From Emiliania huxleyi CCMP1516 (lineage: Eukaryota > Haptophyta > Isochrysidales > Noelaerhabdaceae): DNA of 64,000 nt. The notes beneath the pieces are model-generated. The model was given only the letters and a program-made list of their open reading frames with translations. It was not told where the DNA came from and searched no databases. The translations under genes and the position numbers were made by a program. Shown here in pieces: positions 1-14,163 of this stretch (position 1 is the first letter of the stretch; each line of letters opens with the position of its first letter). Location: the NCBI RefSeq assembly GCF_000372725.1, contig NW_005197803.1, forward strand, positions 114,373 to 178,372, written 5' to 3'.

Positions 1-235
1 TGTAGCCCTGGTGTCGAGGTGTCGAGGCCCGGTGTCGAGGGTGTCGAGCTGCTGTCGAGGGATAGAGGTGTCGAGGCCTGTCGAGGCCTGTCGAGGCCTG
101 TCGAGGCCTGTCGAGGCCTGTCGAGGCCTGTCGAGGCTGAAACCATGCTTGACCGTGTCGAGGGGTGTCGAGGGGTGTCGAGGGGTGTCGAGGGTGTCGA
201 GGGTGTCGAGGGTGTCGAGCGGGTGTCGAGTGTTG
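1..235. repeat. 10-bp minisatellite (TGTCGAGGCC-type)
   Basis: Tandem array of units built on GTCGAGG. Between about 66 and 137 the unit TGTCGAGGCC is repeated about seven times with no change; the flanks (1-65 and 150-235) carry 9-11-bp variants such as GTGTCGAGGG. Open frames here are repeat translations rich in Cys-Arg-Gly and are not taken as genes. Confidence 0.9.
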
Positions 236-717
236 TCACGCCAGCGCGGGCGAGCGCCGCCAGCGCACGGGCGCGCCGCGGCGTGTGGACGCGTCCCGCC
301 CAGGTGCCGAGCAAGCTCGCACCTCGGGCGCTACGCGCGCGTGCCGGGGCTACCGACTTTTCCAGCCACCCGACATCGGCGTTCAAGGGGTGCTGCGCTG
401 CTGCTGTATTTAGTATTTAGCTTTAGATGGAATTTACCACCCAATTCAAGCTGCAATCCCAAGCAACCCGACTCGACGAGGACGCATCGTAAGGCCGCAA
501 CCCGCCACGGTACGGGATCCTCACCCTCTCTCTCCGACACCCTGTTCCAAGGGACTTGAGCGGCGGGCGCGGCCGATAACGCCTCTCTAGACCACAATTC
601 GGGGGGCGCTGCATACGCGAGGCCTCGAGATTGGCAGCGTGAGCTCAGCCGGCGATGTGCGATTGGAGCACTTGGAGCACTTGGAGCATGATTCAATTAT
701 TTTATTTAGGGCCTCCC
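236..717. other. intergenic, no gene seen
   Basis: No supported coding signal. Near 660-700 there is a short TTGGAGCAC tandem motif that also occurs at 3072-3095 and, inverted, at 40318-40365, so it is part of a dispersed repeat rather than gene sequence. Confidence 0.5.
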
Positions 718-1521
718 ATGCAGACTGAAATCTTCCATCTTCTTGTGGGCTTCTCCGCGGCCGTCCGTCCGGCGTTGCTGCGCCCTCCCGTCCGCGCGCC
801 CGGCCGCGCCGCCGCACCGATGGCGCAGCTCCTCTTCGGTGACGAGGCGGCGGCGCAGCCCGGGATCGGCGAGCCAAAGCCGCCGCCCTTTGACTTTGCG
901 CCCGCTTCGTCGCGGCCGGACGAGGTGGTGCACGGAGCGGCCGCCGCGCCGTCGGCGGCGGAACTGGGCGACTGGCTGGCGCACATGCAGGGCGCAGGCA
1001 TCCGGCGCGCGGTCGCCTTCCTCTCGGCCGATGAGGCCGCCGCCCGATCGCCTGACGGCACCGCCGGGGGCTACGCCGCCGCGCTGAGCGCGGCGGGCGT
1101 GGGCTCGCCGCTGGTGCTGGATGCGGCGTCTCCCGCCGCCGCCGCCGCACTCACCGACGCATGCACTGCGGCGAGGTCTGCGCGCGAGAAGCTGGTCGTA
1201 CACTGCGCCGACGGACGCTCCTCGACCAACCTGGCGCTGGCCACCTGGCTGCTCCGCGACTACATCGGCAGCGAGAACGTGGCCGAGGCGTGCGACCTGC
1301 TCAGCGCGAGCCGCCGCAAGACCAAGGTGGAGCGGCGCCTCGACCCGGCGGCGCTCGCCGCCTTTGTCGGCGTCGAGTATGTGCCTCCAAAGGAGGACGG
1401 CGGCCTGGCGACGGGGGCGATCCAGGAGCTCGCGCCCGACGGAGCGCCGCCGGAGGAGCCGAGCAGCGGCGAGGGCGGCGGCGGCCCCACCCGACTCTCG
1501 TCCGGCCTCTACATCGGTTAG
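718..1521 (+). CDS. PTP-like (phosphatase-fold) protein, probably targeted, degenerate active site
   Basis: Single-exon ORF of 267 aa from the ATG at 718. The first ~30 residues (MQTEIFHLLVGFSAAVRP...) are hydrophobic then Arg/Pro/Ala-rich, like an organelle presequence; a second possible start is the ATG at 820 (MAQLLFGDE). The core, 'VVHCADGRSSTNLALATWLL' followed by a helical segment, resembles the P-loop region of dual-specificity/protein-tyrosine phosphatase-like proteins of algae and cyanobacteria. The canonical CX5R signature is not met: after the Cys of HCADGRSS the Arg stands at +4 and a Ser at +6. It may therefore be a catalytically inactive pseudophosphatase or a relative with a different loop. 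Tail is acidic and Gly/Pro-rich. Family assignment is by motif only. Confidence 0.6.
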   Translation: MQTEIFHLLVGFSAAVRPALLRPPVRAPGRAAAPMAQLLFGDEAAAQPGIGEPKPPPFDFAPASSRPDEVVHGAAAAPSAAELGDWLAHMQGAGIRRAVAFLSADEAAARSPDGTAGGYAAALSAAGVGSPLVLDAASPAAAAALTDACTAARSAREKLVVHCADGRSSTNLALATWLLRDYIGSENVAEACDLLSASRRKTKVERRLDPAALAAFVGVEYVPPKEDGGLATGAIQELAPDGAPPEEPSSGEGGGGPTRLSSGLYIG

Positions 1522-1839
1522 TAGAGAGGCTCTCTTCCGCGGCCTCGCTCATGTGCACATGATTAGAAATGATAGATGTGGTGTGATGTCTTGTGAACAC
1601 AGAACACGCGCCCTGTTTTCGTTACTTGCGGTCCAGACCGGGTGGCGGGCCCGCCCTAGACTGGCCGCTCCATGCACGGGGCGCTGTCGGCTGAGCTCCC
1701 AGCACTCTCACAACCCACATGGACATATGGACATGGGCCACGGCTCCCTTCCGTCCTCGTGCCTCGAGGCACCGACTCATGCTCTATGGCTACACGCTTG
1801 TCCTCGCTATCAGCAGCAGGAGCAGAACGGCACAACTCC
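1522..1839. other. intergenic, no gene seen
   Basis: Downstream region of the phosphatase-like gene and downstream of the minus-strand gene that ends at 1840 (the two genes converge). No RNA gene or repeat recognised. Confidence 0.4.
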
Positions 1840-2133
1840 TCAGCCCTCTTCCGCCTTGGCCCTCCTTCGCCGAGCAGCGTCGCGGCAGGCCTCATCGCGT
1901 GCCTTGCGCCCCTGCCGCTGGATCGCCTCGCGCTCTGCCGCAGCAGTTCTATTCAGGCGGTGGGAATCCTTCCGCAGAGCCTCCTCTTTGCGACGCTCAC
2001 GTGCCGCTGACTGCTCCTTCGCCTCTGCAGTCCTCTCCTTGCGCGTTTGCGCCCACTGCTGCTTCTGCGCGGCGTACGCGGTGTCCGAGTTGTTTGGAGG
2101 AGGCGCGAGCTTCAGGTTGCCGCCCTTGCCCAT
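1840..2133 (-). CDS. small basic, charged helical protein (hypothetical)
   Basis: ORF of 97 aa starting MGKGGNLKLAPPPNN at 2133 on the minus strand; an in-frame ATG 84 bp upstream is possible but its extension looks non-coding. After a Pro/Asn-rich start, the rest is almost all Lys, Arg, Glu, Ala and Gln (…KQQWAQTRKERTAEAKEQ…), typical of a single long helix or coiled coil with nucleic-acid or protein-binding character. No Cys pairs, membrane segment or known domain. Composition is unlike random translation of the GC-rich background, so it is probably real, but I do not recognise a family. It could also be the last exon of a longer gene. Confidence 0.45.
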   Translation of the reverse strand: MGKGGNLKLAPPPNNSDTAYAAQKQQWAQTRKERTAEAKEQSAARERRKEEALRKDSHRLNRTAAAEREAIQRQGRKARDEACRDAARRRRAKAEEG

Positions 2134-2521
2134 TGCCGGGCAGCGTGGAGCCTCGAACAACAGCAGTCGCAGATGGTCGCGGACTTTCTTTCTCGTACGC
2201 AAGAAATGAGCGAGCACTTCGACGCGGCGGCTTATCAGCTGATGCCTGAGTCGAGGGTGCTAGTAGGTAGTAGCAAGTAGGTTGGCCTCACGCCTAGATA
2301 GGGCCGGCGGGTGGTGCTGCTGAGCTGCTGCTACTCGAGCTGCTCCAGGGCCTCCAGCTGCGCGTGTGGTGTGTGGAGGGGGATGGTCGAATTTTGGCAA
2401 TTCTGCTTGCCTTATAAGACCGTAGTTATAAGCGTGCGCCTAGTGTCCCTACGCGCGTGTCGCGTGTGCCGTGTCCCGACACCACCGAGCACCGACATGC
2501 CGCGACGGCAAAAATAATGGC
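2134..2521. other. intergenic, no gene seen
   Basis: Short Leu/Cys/Ser-rich frames only; no supported feature. Confidence 0.35.
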
Positions 2522-2935
2522 TCATGCCCGAACCGCTCTCGCGTGCAGCTCGATATCCTCCGCGTAGCGCGTTCGGATGAGTCGTCGGTTCCGCGCGTTG
2601 AGCTGCTCTGCCGTGAGGCGGCATCGCGAACCGACATTCCGAGTGTGCGGGAGGGGGCGCGAGGTGCGGAGTAGCCGCGGCACCGCCTCTGCGAGCGCTT
2701 CGAAGGGCAGCACGTGGTCGCAGAGCACGGCGGCGTTGACCTCGTCGTGTATGAACCGGTGCTGAGCGACAAAGTGACAATCGTCGACGCTGCGCCCCGA
2801 GAGCAGCGGCTCAAGGTATGCATTCATGTCGGAAGCGTTGCAGCCAAACGAGCGCCAGTGCGCCGTGCGCCACTTGTACTCTGAAACGAATCGGTCGTAT
2901 GGGTTAGGTGAAACGTCTAAAGGACGAAGATGCAC
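2522..2935 (-). CDS. sulfotransferase C-terminal fragment
   Basis: The minus-strand ORF encodes the C-terminal part of a Golgi-type carbohydrate sulfotransferase (Sulfotransfer_2-like; transfers sulfate from PAPS to glycans). 'NPYDRFVSEYKW' corresponds to the 3'-phosphosulfate-binding motif (usually RxPYxRxxSxY), followed by 'HFVAQHRFIHD', 'DHVLPFEALAEAVPRLL' and the closing 'LNARNRRLIRTRYAEDIELH', matching the usual C-terminal YxxD end. Translation before about 2916 is not sulfotransferase-like and a 3' splice site (CCTTTAG) lies at 2917-2923, so this looks like a last exon. No exon with the 5'-PAPS-binding loop is visible upstream (2936-3300), where instead a dispersed repeat sits. Either the upstream exons were lost (pseudogene) or they are unrecognisable here. 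Confidence 0.65.
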   Translation of the reverse strand: MHLRPLDVSPNPYDRFVSEYKWRTAHWRSFGCNASDMNAYLEPLLSGRSVDDCHFVAQHRFIHDEVNAAVLCDHVLPFEALAEAVPRLLRTSRPLPHTRNVGSRCRLTAEQLNARNRRLIRTRYAEDIELHARAVRA

Positions 2936-3059
2936 GGAGGTGCGACCAACTCAGCACGACGGGCGGAGAAGACGGGCACTAGACCAGGAAGGACTGGGAG
3001 AGTGTGAATGGAGGGACACGTGTGGTTCAGACGCACCCCACCTCGCGGGCCGATCTTCT

Positions 3060-3140
3060 GGCCCAGCGAGGTTGCTGCACTTGGAGCACTTGGAGGGAGT
3101 GCAGTCATTAACCGCACATCCAGGGCCGGGGAGCTAAGAA
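3060..3140. repeat. dispersed repeat fragment (TTGGAGCAC / CCAGGGCCGGGGAGC)
   Basis: About 70 bp here match, in inverse orientation, the segment at about 40280-40350 (CTCCCCGGCCCTGG…TGCACTCCAAGTGCTCC). It lies between the sulfotransferase fragment and the FAM210-type gene and may mark the break that removed the 5' part of the former. Confidence 0.65.
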
Positions 3141-3309
3141 GCGCAGCGGAGCTCTTCTTTTTTTTGAGTGAGATGTCCTGTCTCTTGTCTTCTTTGTTTT
3201 GTCCCTTTGGTTCAGGTGTATTGTTGGCAAGTCAGGACACAGACTGCGAGAACCGCGGCATTTTTTCGACCCTCTCGCGAAGCTTCCATCGACCGCTGCA
3301 CGCCCGCAG

Positions 3310-4113
3310 ATGTCCTCGCTGCTGCTCGCAAGCAGCGCGCTGCTGGCGTCGTCGGCCGCACTGGTCGTACCCGCCGCTGCGCCCGCGATTCACCACAGCA
3401 GCGCCCTGCTTTCAAAACACACGGCCCGGTCTTCCGGCGCGTTTGCTCCAGTCATGCGTCTCAAGGACGGCAAGGACGCTGGGGAGGGAGAGGGCGGCGG
3501 AGTCACGATGCAGAAGATCAAGGACGCAGGTTCGCCTCCTGCTCAACCGAACCAACCCAGTCCACTCTCGCCACCCACTCACCCAATCCACTCGCCACGC
3601 ACTCAGCCGAACCAATCCGCCCCACCCGCTCGCAAAGAGTGGGGGGCAGTGTTGCTCGCGCCCGAAGTTGCCCCACCGCCTCGCGAACAATAGAGAATAG
3701 CGCACGAATGGTGCTGCTGCGCCCGCTCGGGCAGTCGGCCGGAGTGAGGAAAGAGCCGCCGCGCCTATGCAGGTGTGGCGGGCATCATCTCGTACGTGTT
3801 CTGGGAGTGGGCGTTCTGGGGCGTGTCGGTGCCGGTCTGCGTGCTGGGCTACCGCGAGGTGACGGGCCACTGGCCGGATCTTACCAACTCGGAGGACCAG
3901 GTGTGCCGCGCTCGCCCTCACTTTTGCTGCCCCGAGCCGCAGACTCACTTACTGGCGCCGGTGTTTTCGCCCCAGGCAAAGCTCGGCGCCGAGGCCTTTG
4001 CGTTTGTCAACGTCGCTCGCTTCGCGATCCCACTGCGCATCGGCCTCGCCCTCGGCACCACGCCGTGGGTGCAGGCGAACATCGTCGACAAGTTTCAAAA
4101 GGAGGACGAGTAG
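3310..4113 (+). CDS. FAM210/DUF1279-type plastid membrane protein
   Basis: Three exons, 3310-3529, 3773-3900 and 3976-4113, giving 161 aa; both introns are GT-AG and frames join cleanly. Residues 1-30 (MSSLLLASSALLASSAALVVP) are a signal-peptide-like stretch, followed by a Ser/Arg-rich transit-like region. The mature part has two hydrophobic segments: 'KDAGVAGIISYVFWEWAFWG' and, after a short loop, 'FAFVNVARFAIPLRIGLALG', ending TTPWVQANIVDKF. This is the DUF1279/FAM210 domain, which in plants occurs in chloroplast and in animals in mitochondrial membrane proteins of poorly defined role. The bipartite leader suggests import into a complex plastid. Complete and of normal length for the plant-type family. 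Confidence 0.8.
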
Positions 4114-4744
4114 GGGGCGGCATACGGACGCTGGGACGATTGGCATGTGGAGTACACTCGAGGCCGCGGGCGGGGGGCGTCGCACCGCGCGCCTGTGCGC
4201 GCGAGCAATATTGTACGGGGGAGTTGGTTGGTTGTGCCTGATGTCGCCGCGGTGGCTAGTGCGGCGACGCGGGCGTGAGATACTCTCATCTTCGATTGTG
4301 ATCTCGGCGAGCTCGGCGGGGGAGGCCGGGCGAAGGGCGCTTCAGCGCTCCACGACGCTTGACAGGAAAAACGGCAGACGCGCGGAGTTCAGTCTCAGAG
4401 GCCCGGTCGGCGTCCGCGGGCCGTAGGGGCGCTCGAGGGGAGGCGGAAGCGCGCGCGCGGCGCGGCGGGCCGGCGGCGCGGCGCGCCCCAGCGGGGGCGG
4501 GCGCGGGAGGGGGCTCGAGGGAGGGGGACGCTCTCTCTAGTATACGGCACTAACTAACAACGAGAGCCATCAGACACGGTGTCACATCGCGAGGCTAGCT
4601 CCTGCGGCCGACCTCTTGGGACTAACTGCACAGCAAACGCGGCGCCCAACCACAATGCACAAAACGCACCGCAGTGCACCGACACGTGCGATCATCTAAA
4701 GCGCATCGGCCTGGTCCGGGGCGGGCTCTGCCTGATGCGCCGAT
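4114..4744. other. intergenic, GC-rich low-complexity
   Basis: No gene seen. 4400-4530 is almost pure G/C (GGCGCGGC-type), so its long open frames carry no weight. Confidence 0.5.
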
Positions 4745-5092
4745 CTAGTCGATCACTGCCGCCATGACGGAGTCGTTGGAGCGGCGCTCCTCGCGCACGC
4801 CCTTCTTGCCCGGCCACGATGCAGTCGAGGACACGACCTGGCGGGAGGGTGAGACCCGAGCTGCGCCCAGCCGCTCGCTTGCGCTCTGCCGCCCGCGCTC
4901 TTGGTCGAGCTCGTTGGTGCCATCCTCGTCAAATATCGTCGTGACAAAGGCCTCCTCGCCCGAATTGTTGGAGCAGAGCATGACAGGCGTCAAGCATGCC
5001 CGCTTATGCTGCGGCGGCAGGAGCGCGAACTTATAGGTTGCCGACCCTTCTTCTGCGAGGCCCCACAGGGTGAAGTCCGTGGAGCCCGACAT
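4745..5092 (-). CDS. hypothetical protein
   Basis: Minus-strand ORF of 115 aa (MSGSTDFTLWGLAEEGSATYKF…). The first ~65 residues look like genuine folded-protein sequence with mixed composition (e.g. 'LTPVMLCSNNSGEEAFVTTI'), the rest is polar and Arg/Ser-rich. No family recognised. It could be the last exon of a larger gene whose other exons are not recognisable, or a small complete protein. It lies just left of the TIR transposon at 5336. Confidence 0.4.
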   Translation of the reverse strand: MSGSTDFTLWGLAEEGSATYKFALLPPQHKRACLTPVMLCSNNSGEEAFVTTIFDEDGTNELDQERGRQSASERLGAARVSPSRQVVSSTASWPGKKGVREERRSNDSVMAAVID

Positions 5093-5159
5093 GTCGGGAC
5101 GACACCTAGAGGTCCAGGCCTTGAGGTCAATGATTGGAAGCCACAGAGAGCGCTTCGTC

Positions 5160-5215
5160 GTTTTAGAATTTTACAAGTAGGGGGAGGGCGCCCAGGGCTT
5201 CGAGGTTTTTCAGCT
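5160..5215 (+). repeat. short dispersed repeat (GTAGGGGGAGGGC…CCCAGGGCTT)
   Basis: A roughly 45-bp segment beginning ACAAGTAGGGGGAGGG recurs, with few changes, at about 55045-55085. Part of a family of short repeats often seen near TTTC-rich tracts in this window. Confidence 0.6.
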
Positions 5216-5335
5216 GTTTATCGTGCGCTGCTCACTCACTATACACTGAGTGGAGAGAGAGTACACCACACACACAAACACTACTCCCCAACACGCGGCT
5301 AGCCAGGCCTGCCTGCTACACGATGGCGACGTTCT

Positions 5336-5798
5336 TTGGCCTGTCCGAGGGTTTCCTCTCGCACCCTACCTGGTTTCCTTTCCGTGTTTCCTGCTCGTTT
5401 CCCTACAACACCCTCTAGTTTCCTCGGGAAACCCCGGGGAAACTCCGTGGAATTCGTCATTTTGGGGGGGCTCTGAGCCGTGTCTGAGGCTGTTTTGGGG
5501 CCAAAATCGGCAAAATACCGGGTATTTTGCGGGTATACCTGGAAAACCCCGGTATACCTGGAAAATACCTGGGTATCGTGCCGATTTCCTCAATTTTGCC
5601 CCAGATTTTGCCCCAGACCAGCTGCAGACCAGCTCTCAGACTCAGGGAAACTCGCGCGCGAGTTTCCCGAGGGAAACTCGAGAGAAACAGAATGGAGCAC
5701 CAAACACCCTCTGGTTTCCCTGGAAACTTCCGGAAACGCAAAGTGCTGGGGACCCTCTGGTTTCCCTCTGGGTTGCCGGAAACCCTCGGACAGGCCAA
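5336..5798 (+). mobile_element. non-autonomous TIR transposon (MITE-like), 463 bp
   Basis: The ends are perfect inverted repeats of 21 bp (left end starts TTGGCCTGTCCGAGG; right end is its reverse complement). They are flanked by an identical 8-bp direct repeat GACGTTCT at 5328-5335 and 5799-5806, the mark of a recent insertion. The inside is full of GTTTCC/GGAAAC motifs and short palindromes (around 5525-5575, GGTATACC) and has no transposase. An 8-bp target duplication is typical of hAT-type elements, but the termini do not let me name the superfamily. A truncated inverted second copy is at 52646-53028. Confidence 0.92.
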
Positions 5799-5806
5799 GA
5801 CGTTCT

Positions 5807-6660
5807 CTCTCAGGGTTCTGTCTGCGTGCTATTGCTGCCTCCCGCTTGGAGTCGGCAGTAAAGCAAGTGGGTGGAAGCGGGGGCGACAGGGACGGCGGCG
5901 GCGGCATCAGGATCGGCGATGCCGAGGTGTGTGCCCATGTTTGTACGTGGGGGGCGTTGCACGCCGCGGATCAGGCCGGGCGGTGGGGAGGAATCGGAAG
6001 GCGACGGCGGCGGCAGGGACAGGGGCAGTGGCGGTGCCCAGGGATGGTGGCGACCGCCGCGAGCGGGATGCAGCCGGCGAGGCGAGGTGGCAGGTGGGCG
6101 CGACCGTTGCGCGCTGTTCACAGCCTTGTTATTGAGAAGAAAAATAGTTAGAGGCTGCGCAGGCCGTCCCGTTTGCTGTTTGAAACGCCTGTTGCGCTGG
6201 CCGCTGCGCGCGCGCGCTGGCCGCTGCCGGGGCTCTGTCTCACTCTCACGTGCCGCAATATGTGTCACACACGGCGGCTTCTGCCACCTCTCGATTGGTT
6301 CTACTTTCTACGCACACCTACCGGGGAAGGGGCGCTTGGGAGCCGGGGCGGGGGCGGGGGCGGGGGCGGGGGCGCGCAGCGCGGCGGCGCGGCGCGCGCA
6401 ACAGAGGGTAGGGTGGGGAAGACGGCGAGGAGGGGGCGGCGGCGGCGGCGGCGGCGGCGGCGCGCGCGCGGCGCGCGCGACGGGGGGGCGGAGCAGCGAC
6501 CGCTGGCGCGGCCGCTGCTCCGTCTGTGCCAGGGACGCGCGCTCTGCGCCGCTGCAGAGCGCGCGCGTCAGGGCAAGGGGCATGCGTGGCGGCGCGGGAC
6601 GCGCGGCGGCGGCGGCGAGCAGCCTCCGTGAGCGGTGAGGCGGCCGGGCGAGGGCGCGGC
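5807..6660. other. intergenic, simple-sequence rich
   Basis: No supported gene. Contains a (GGGGGC)n run at about 6345-6372 with G-quadruplex potential and a (CGG)n run at about 6435-6462. Confidence 0.5.
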
Positions 6661-7005
6661 GGGTGACGGGTCAAGGGAGCAGCCCACACCCGGCGTCGCT
6701 TTTTGAGCGACGCCTGTGGTACGCCTGCGCAGGGGCCGCAGGGTGGTCAGTTGTGGGGTGAGGCGGTGCCGGCCGCGGGCCGGGTGCAAGGCGCCGGCCT
6801 CGGCGCCGCCTCGGCGCGCCGCACGGGCCGCGGCGGGTGACGGGTCAAGGGAGCAGCCCACACCCGGCGTCGCTTTTTGAGCGACGCCTGTGGTACGCCT
6901 GCGCAGGGGCCGCAGGGTGGTCAGTTGTGGGGTGAGGCGGTGCCGGCCGCGGGCCGGGTGCAAGGCGCCGGCCTCGGCGCCGCCTCGGCGCGCCGCACGG
7001 GCGCG
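6661..7005. repeat. 174-bp tandem duplication with hairpin
   Basis: The segment starting GGGTGACGGGTCAAGGG at 6661 is repeated nearly base for base from 6835 (period 174 bp; two units). Each unit contains a perfect 9-bp-stem, 5-nt-loop hairpin (GGCGTCGCT, loop TTTTG, AGCGACGCC) at 6692-6714 and 6866-6888. The minus frame stays open through both units (repeated Arg/Ala/Thr-rich peptide), but I see no other coding sign. Confidence 0.9.
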
Positions 7006-7168
7006 GCGAGCCTCTGAGCGGGAGCCGAAGGTTTGCCTGTGGGAGGTGGGAGGTGGCTGGTGGTGGGGGTGATTTGACTTTGCAGCAGAGGCCGTCCCTA
7101 GCTGTGAACAGCAAAACGGGACAGTATACCTCCTATGGCGCTGTGCGCTGGCCGGGGGGCCCCTGTGA

Positions 7169-12666
<5,498 letters not shown>

Positions 12667-13193
12667 GGGTGTAAATATAAAAGCCAATTTCATGTTTCAA
12701 GCCCGGGATGCTTGTGGGCCCCCATATATTGACATGTTGAGTCCAACCTGACGGTCCTCACCAGCCCAGGCCCAGCCTCTCCTCTCTAACCTATTGCAAT
12801 ATATACATTGATATTGATCGCATCTCTAAGTATTGGAGCAATATATTCAATATTTCTCGACGTCCTTAAGCCCGCCGGGGGCCGGCTGAGGCTCAGGCTA
12901 CACACAGCTGTACGGCTTGTGCCTGTTGTTTGTGTGTGTATCCGCGCTCTTGCACGAGACTGACTGGTGTGTCGCACTAGTTGTACTTTTCGTAATAGTA
13001 TTCCGCATTCATTGCGAGGGCGGACCTCTCCTAGCGTGCAGACCGCGGGAGCTGGTGCCGATGTGATTGAACTTGCGCTCGTGAATGCGCTCATCTTCAA
13101 CGCGCTGCACCTTGCTTGGGCTCAGCAGGCGCCCGCGGCAACCGGCGCATCTGCAGCCCGGCGCATCTTCAGCCAGCGCGACCGTCGTTCGCC
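12667..13193. other. intergenic between beta-galactosidase and kinase genes
   Basis: Less GC-rich than the flanking coding DNA; presumably the 3' end of one gene and promoter of the next. No repeat or RNA gene recognised. Confidence 0.4.
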
Positions 13194-14126
13194 ATGGGCA
13201 TCCGCGGGGCGACGCTGCCCTACGAGGCCAGAGCCCTCATCCAGGAGTGCGACCCCGCCACCATCTTCGGCGACATGAGTTTTCTCGGGTCCGGCGCCTT
13301 TGGCGAGGTCTTTGAAACCTCGCATTTGGCCACGGGCGCGCGCCTGGCCGTCAAGAAGATCAGGCTCGTCAAGGGCTTCGACAGCGATGAGTGGGATGAC
13401 ACCTACCGTGAGATCCGATTCCTGCGGCGATGCGACCACCCAAACATCCTCACGTTCCACGGCTGCTACCTGCACGAAATGACCATCTGTCTGGCCATGG
13501 AGCTCGCCCTTGGCTCGGTCACGGACGTGATGGAAGTCTTCAAGGCGCCCCTCAACGAGGCCGAGATTGCGGTGGTCGCGCACGATGTGCTGGCCGCACT
13601 CGCGTACCTGCACCAGTCGGGCCTGATCCACCGGGACGTCAAGGCGGCAAACATCCTGCTCACAGAGGACGGCTCTGTGCGGCTGGGCGACCTCGGCAGC
13701 GGGAGCATGAGCTCGCGCGCCTCCTCGCTGGTCGGGTCTCCCTACTGGATGGCGCCCGAGGTGGTGATGGCGATGGAGGCGGGCAGCTACGACGGCAAGG
13801 TCGACGTGTGGAGCCTCGGCATCGCGTGCATTGAGATGGCCGAGCGTCGGCCGCCGCTGTGGAAGATGAACGCCATGTCGGCGCTGTACCACATACCGAT
13901 GAACGCGCCGCCGACGCTGCCCGCCGACGGAGGCTACAGCGACGCCCTCCGGGACTTCCTGGCAGCGATGTTGGTCAAGAGCCCGGCCGAGCGCGGCAGC
14001 GCCGTCGAGCTGTCACAGCAGCCGTTTGTCGCAGAGAAGCGGCCAGGCGACACCATCCTCAAGCTGGTGACGCGCGCCAAGAAGCCGCGCGAGCTATGGG
14101 ACGAGTCGATGGCACGCGACGGCTCC

Positions 14127-14163
<37 letters not shown>

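Noticed and set aside
11-559. Long open frames through the first 240 bp
   Set aside because: They are translations of a 10-bp minisatellite (Cys-Arg-Gly-Leu-Ser repeats) with no independent coding signal.
12667-13193. Bacterial contamination in the beta-galactosidase region
   Set aside because: The gene has many introns with the same GC-AG habit and base composition as its neighbours, so it belongs to the eukaryotic genome even if its ancestor was bacterial.
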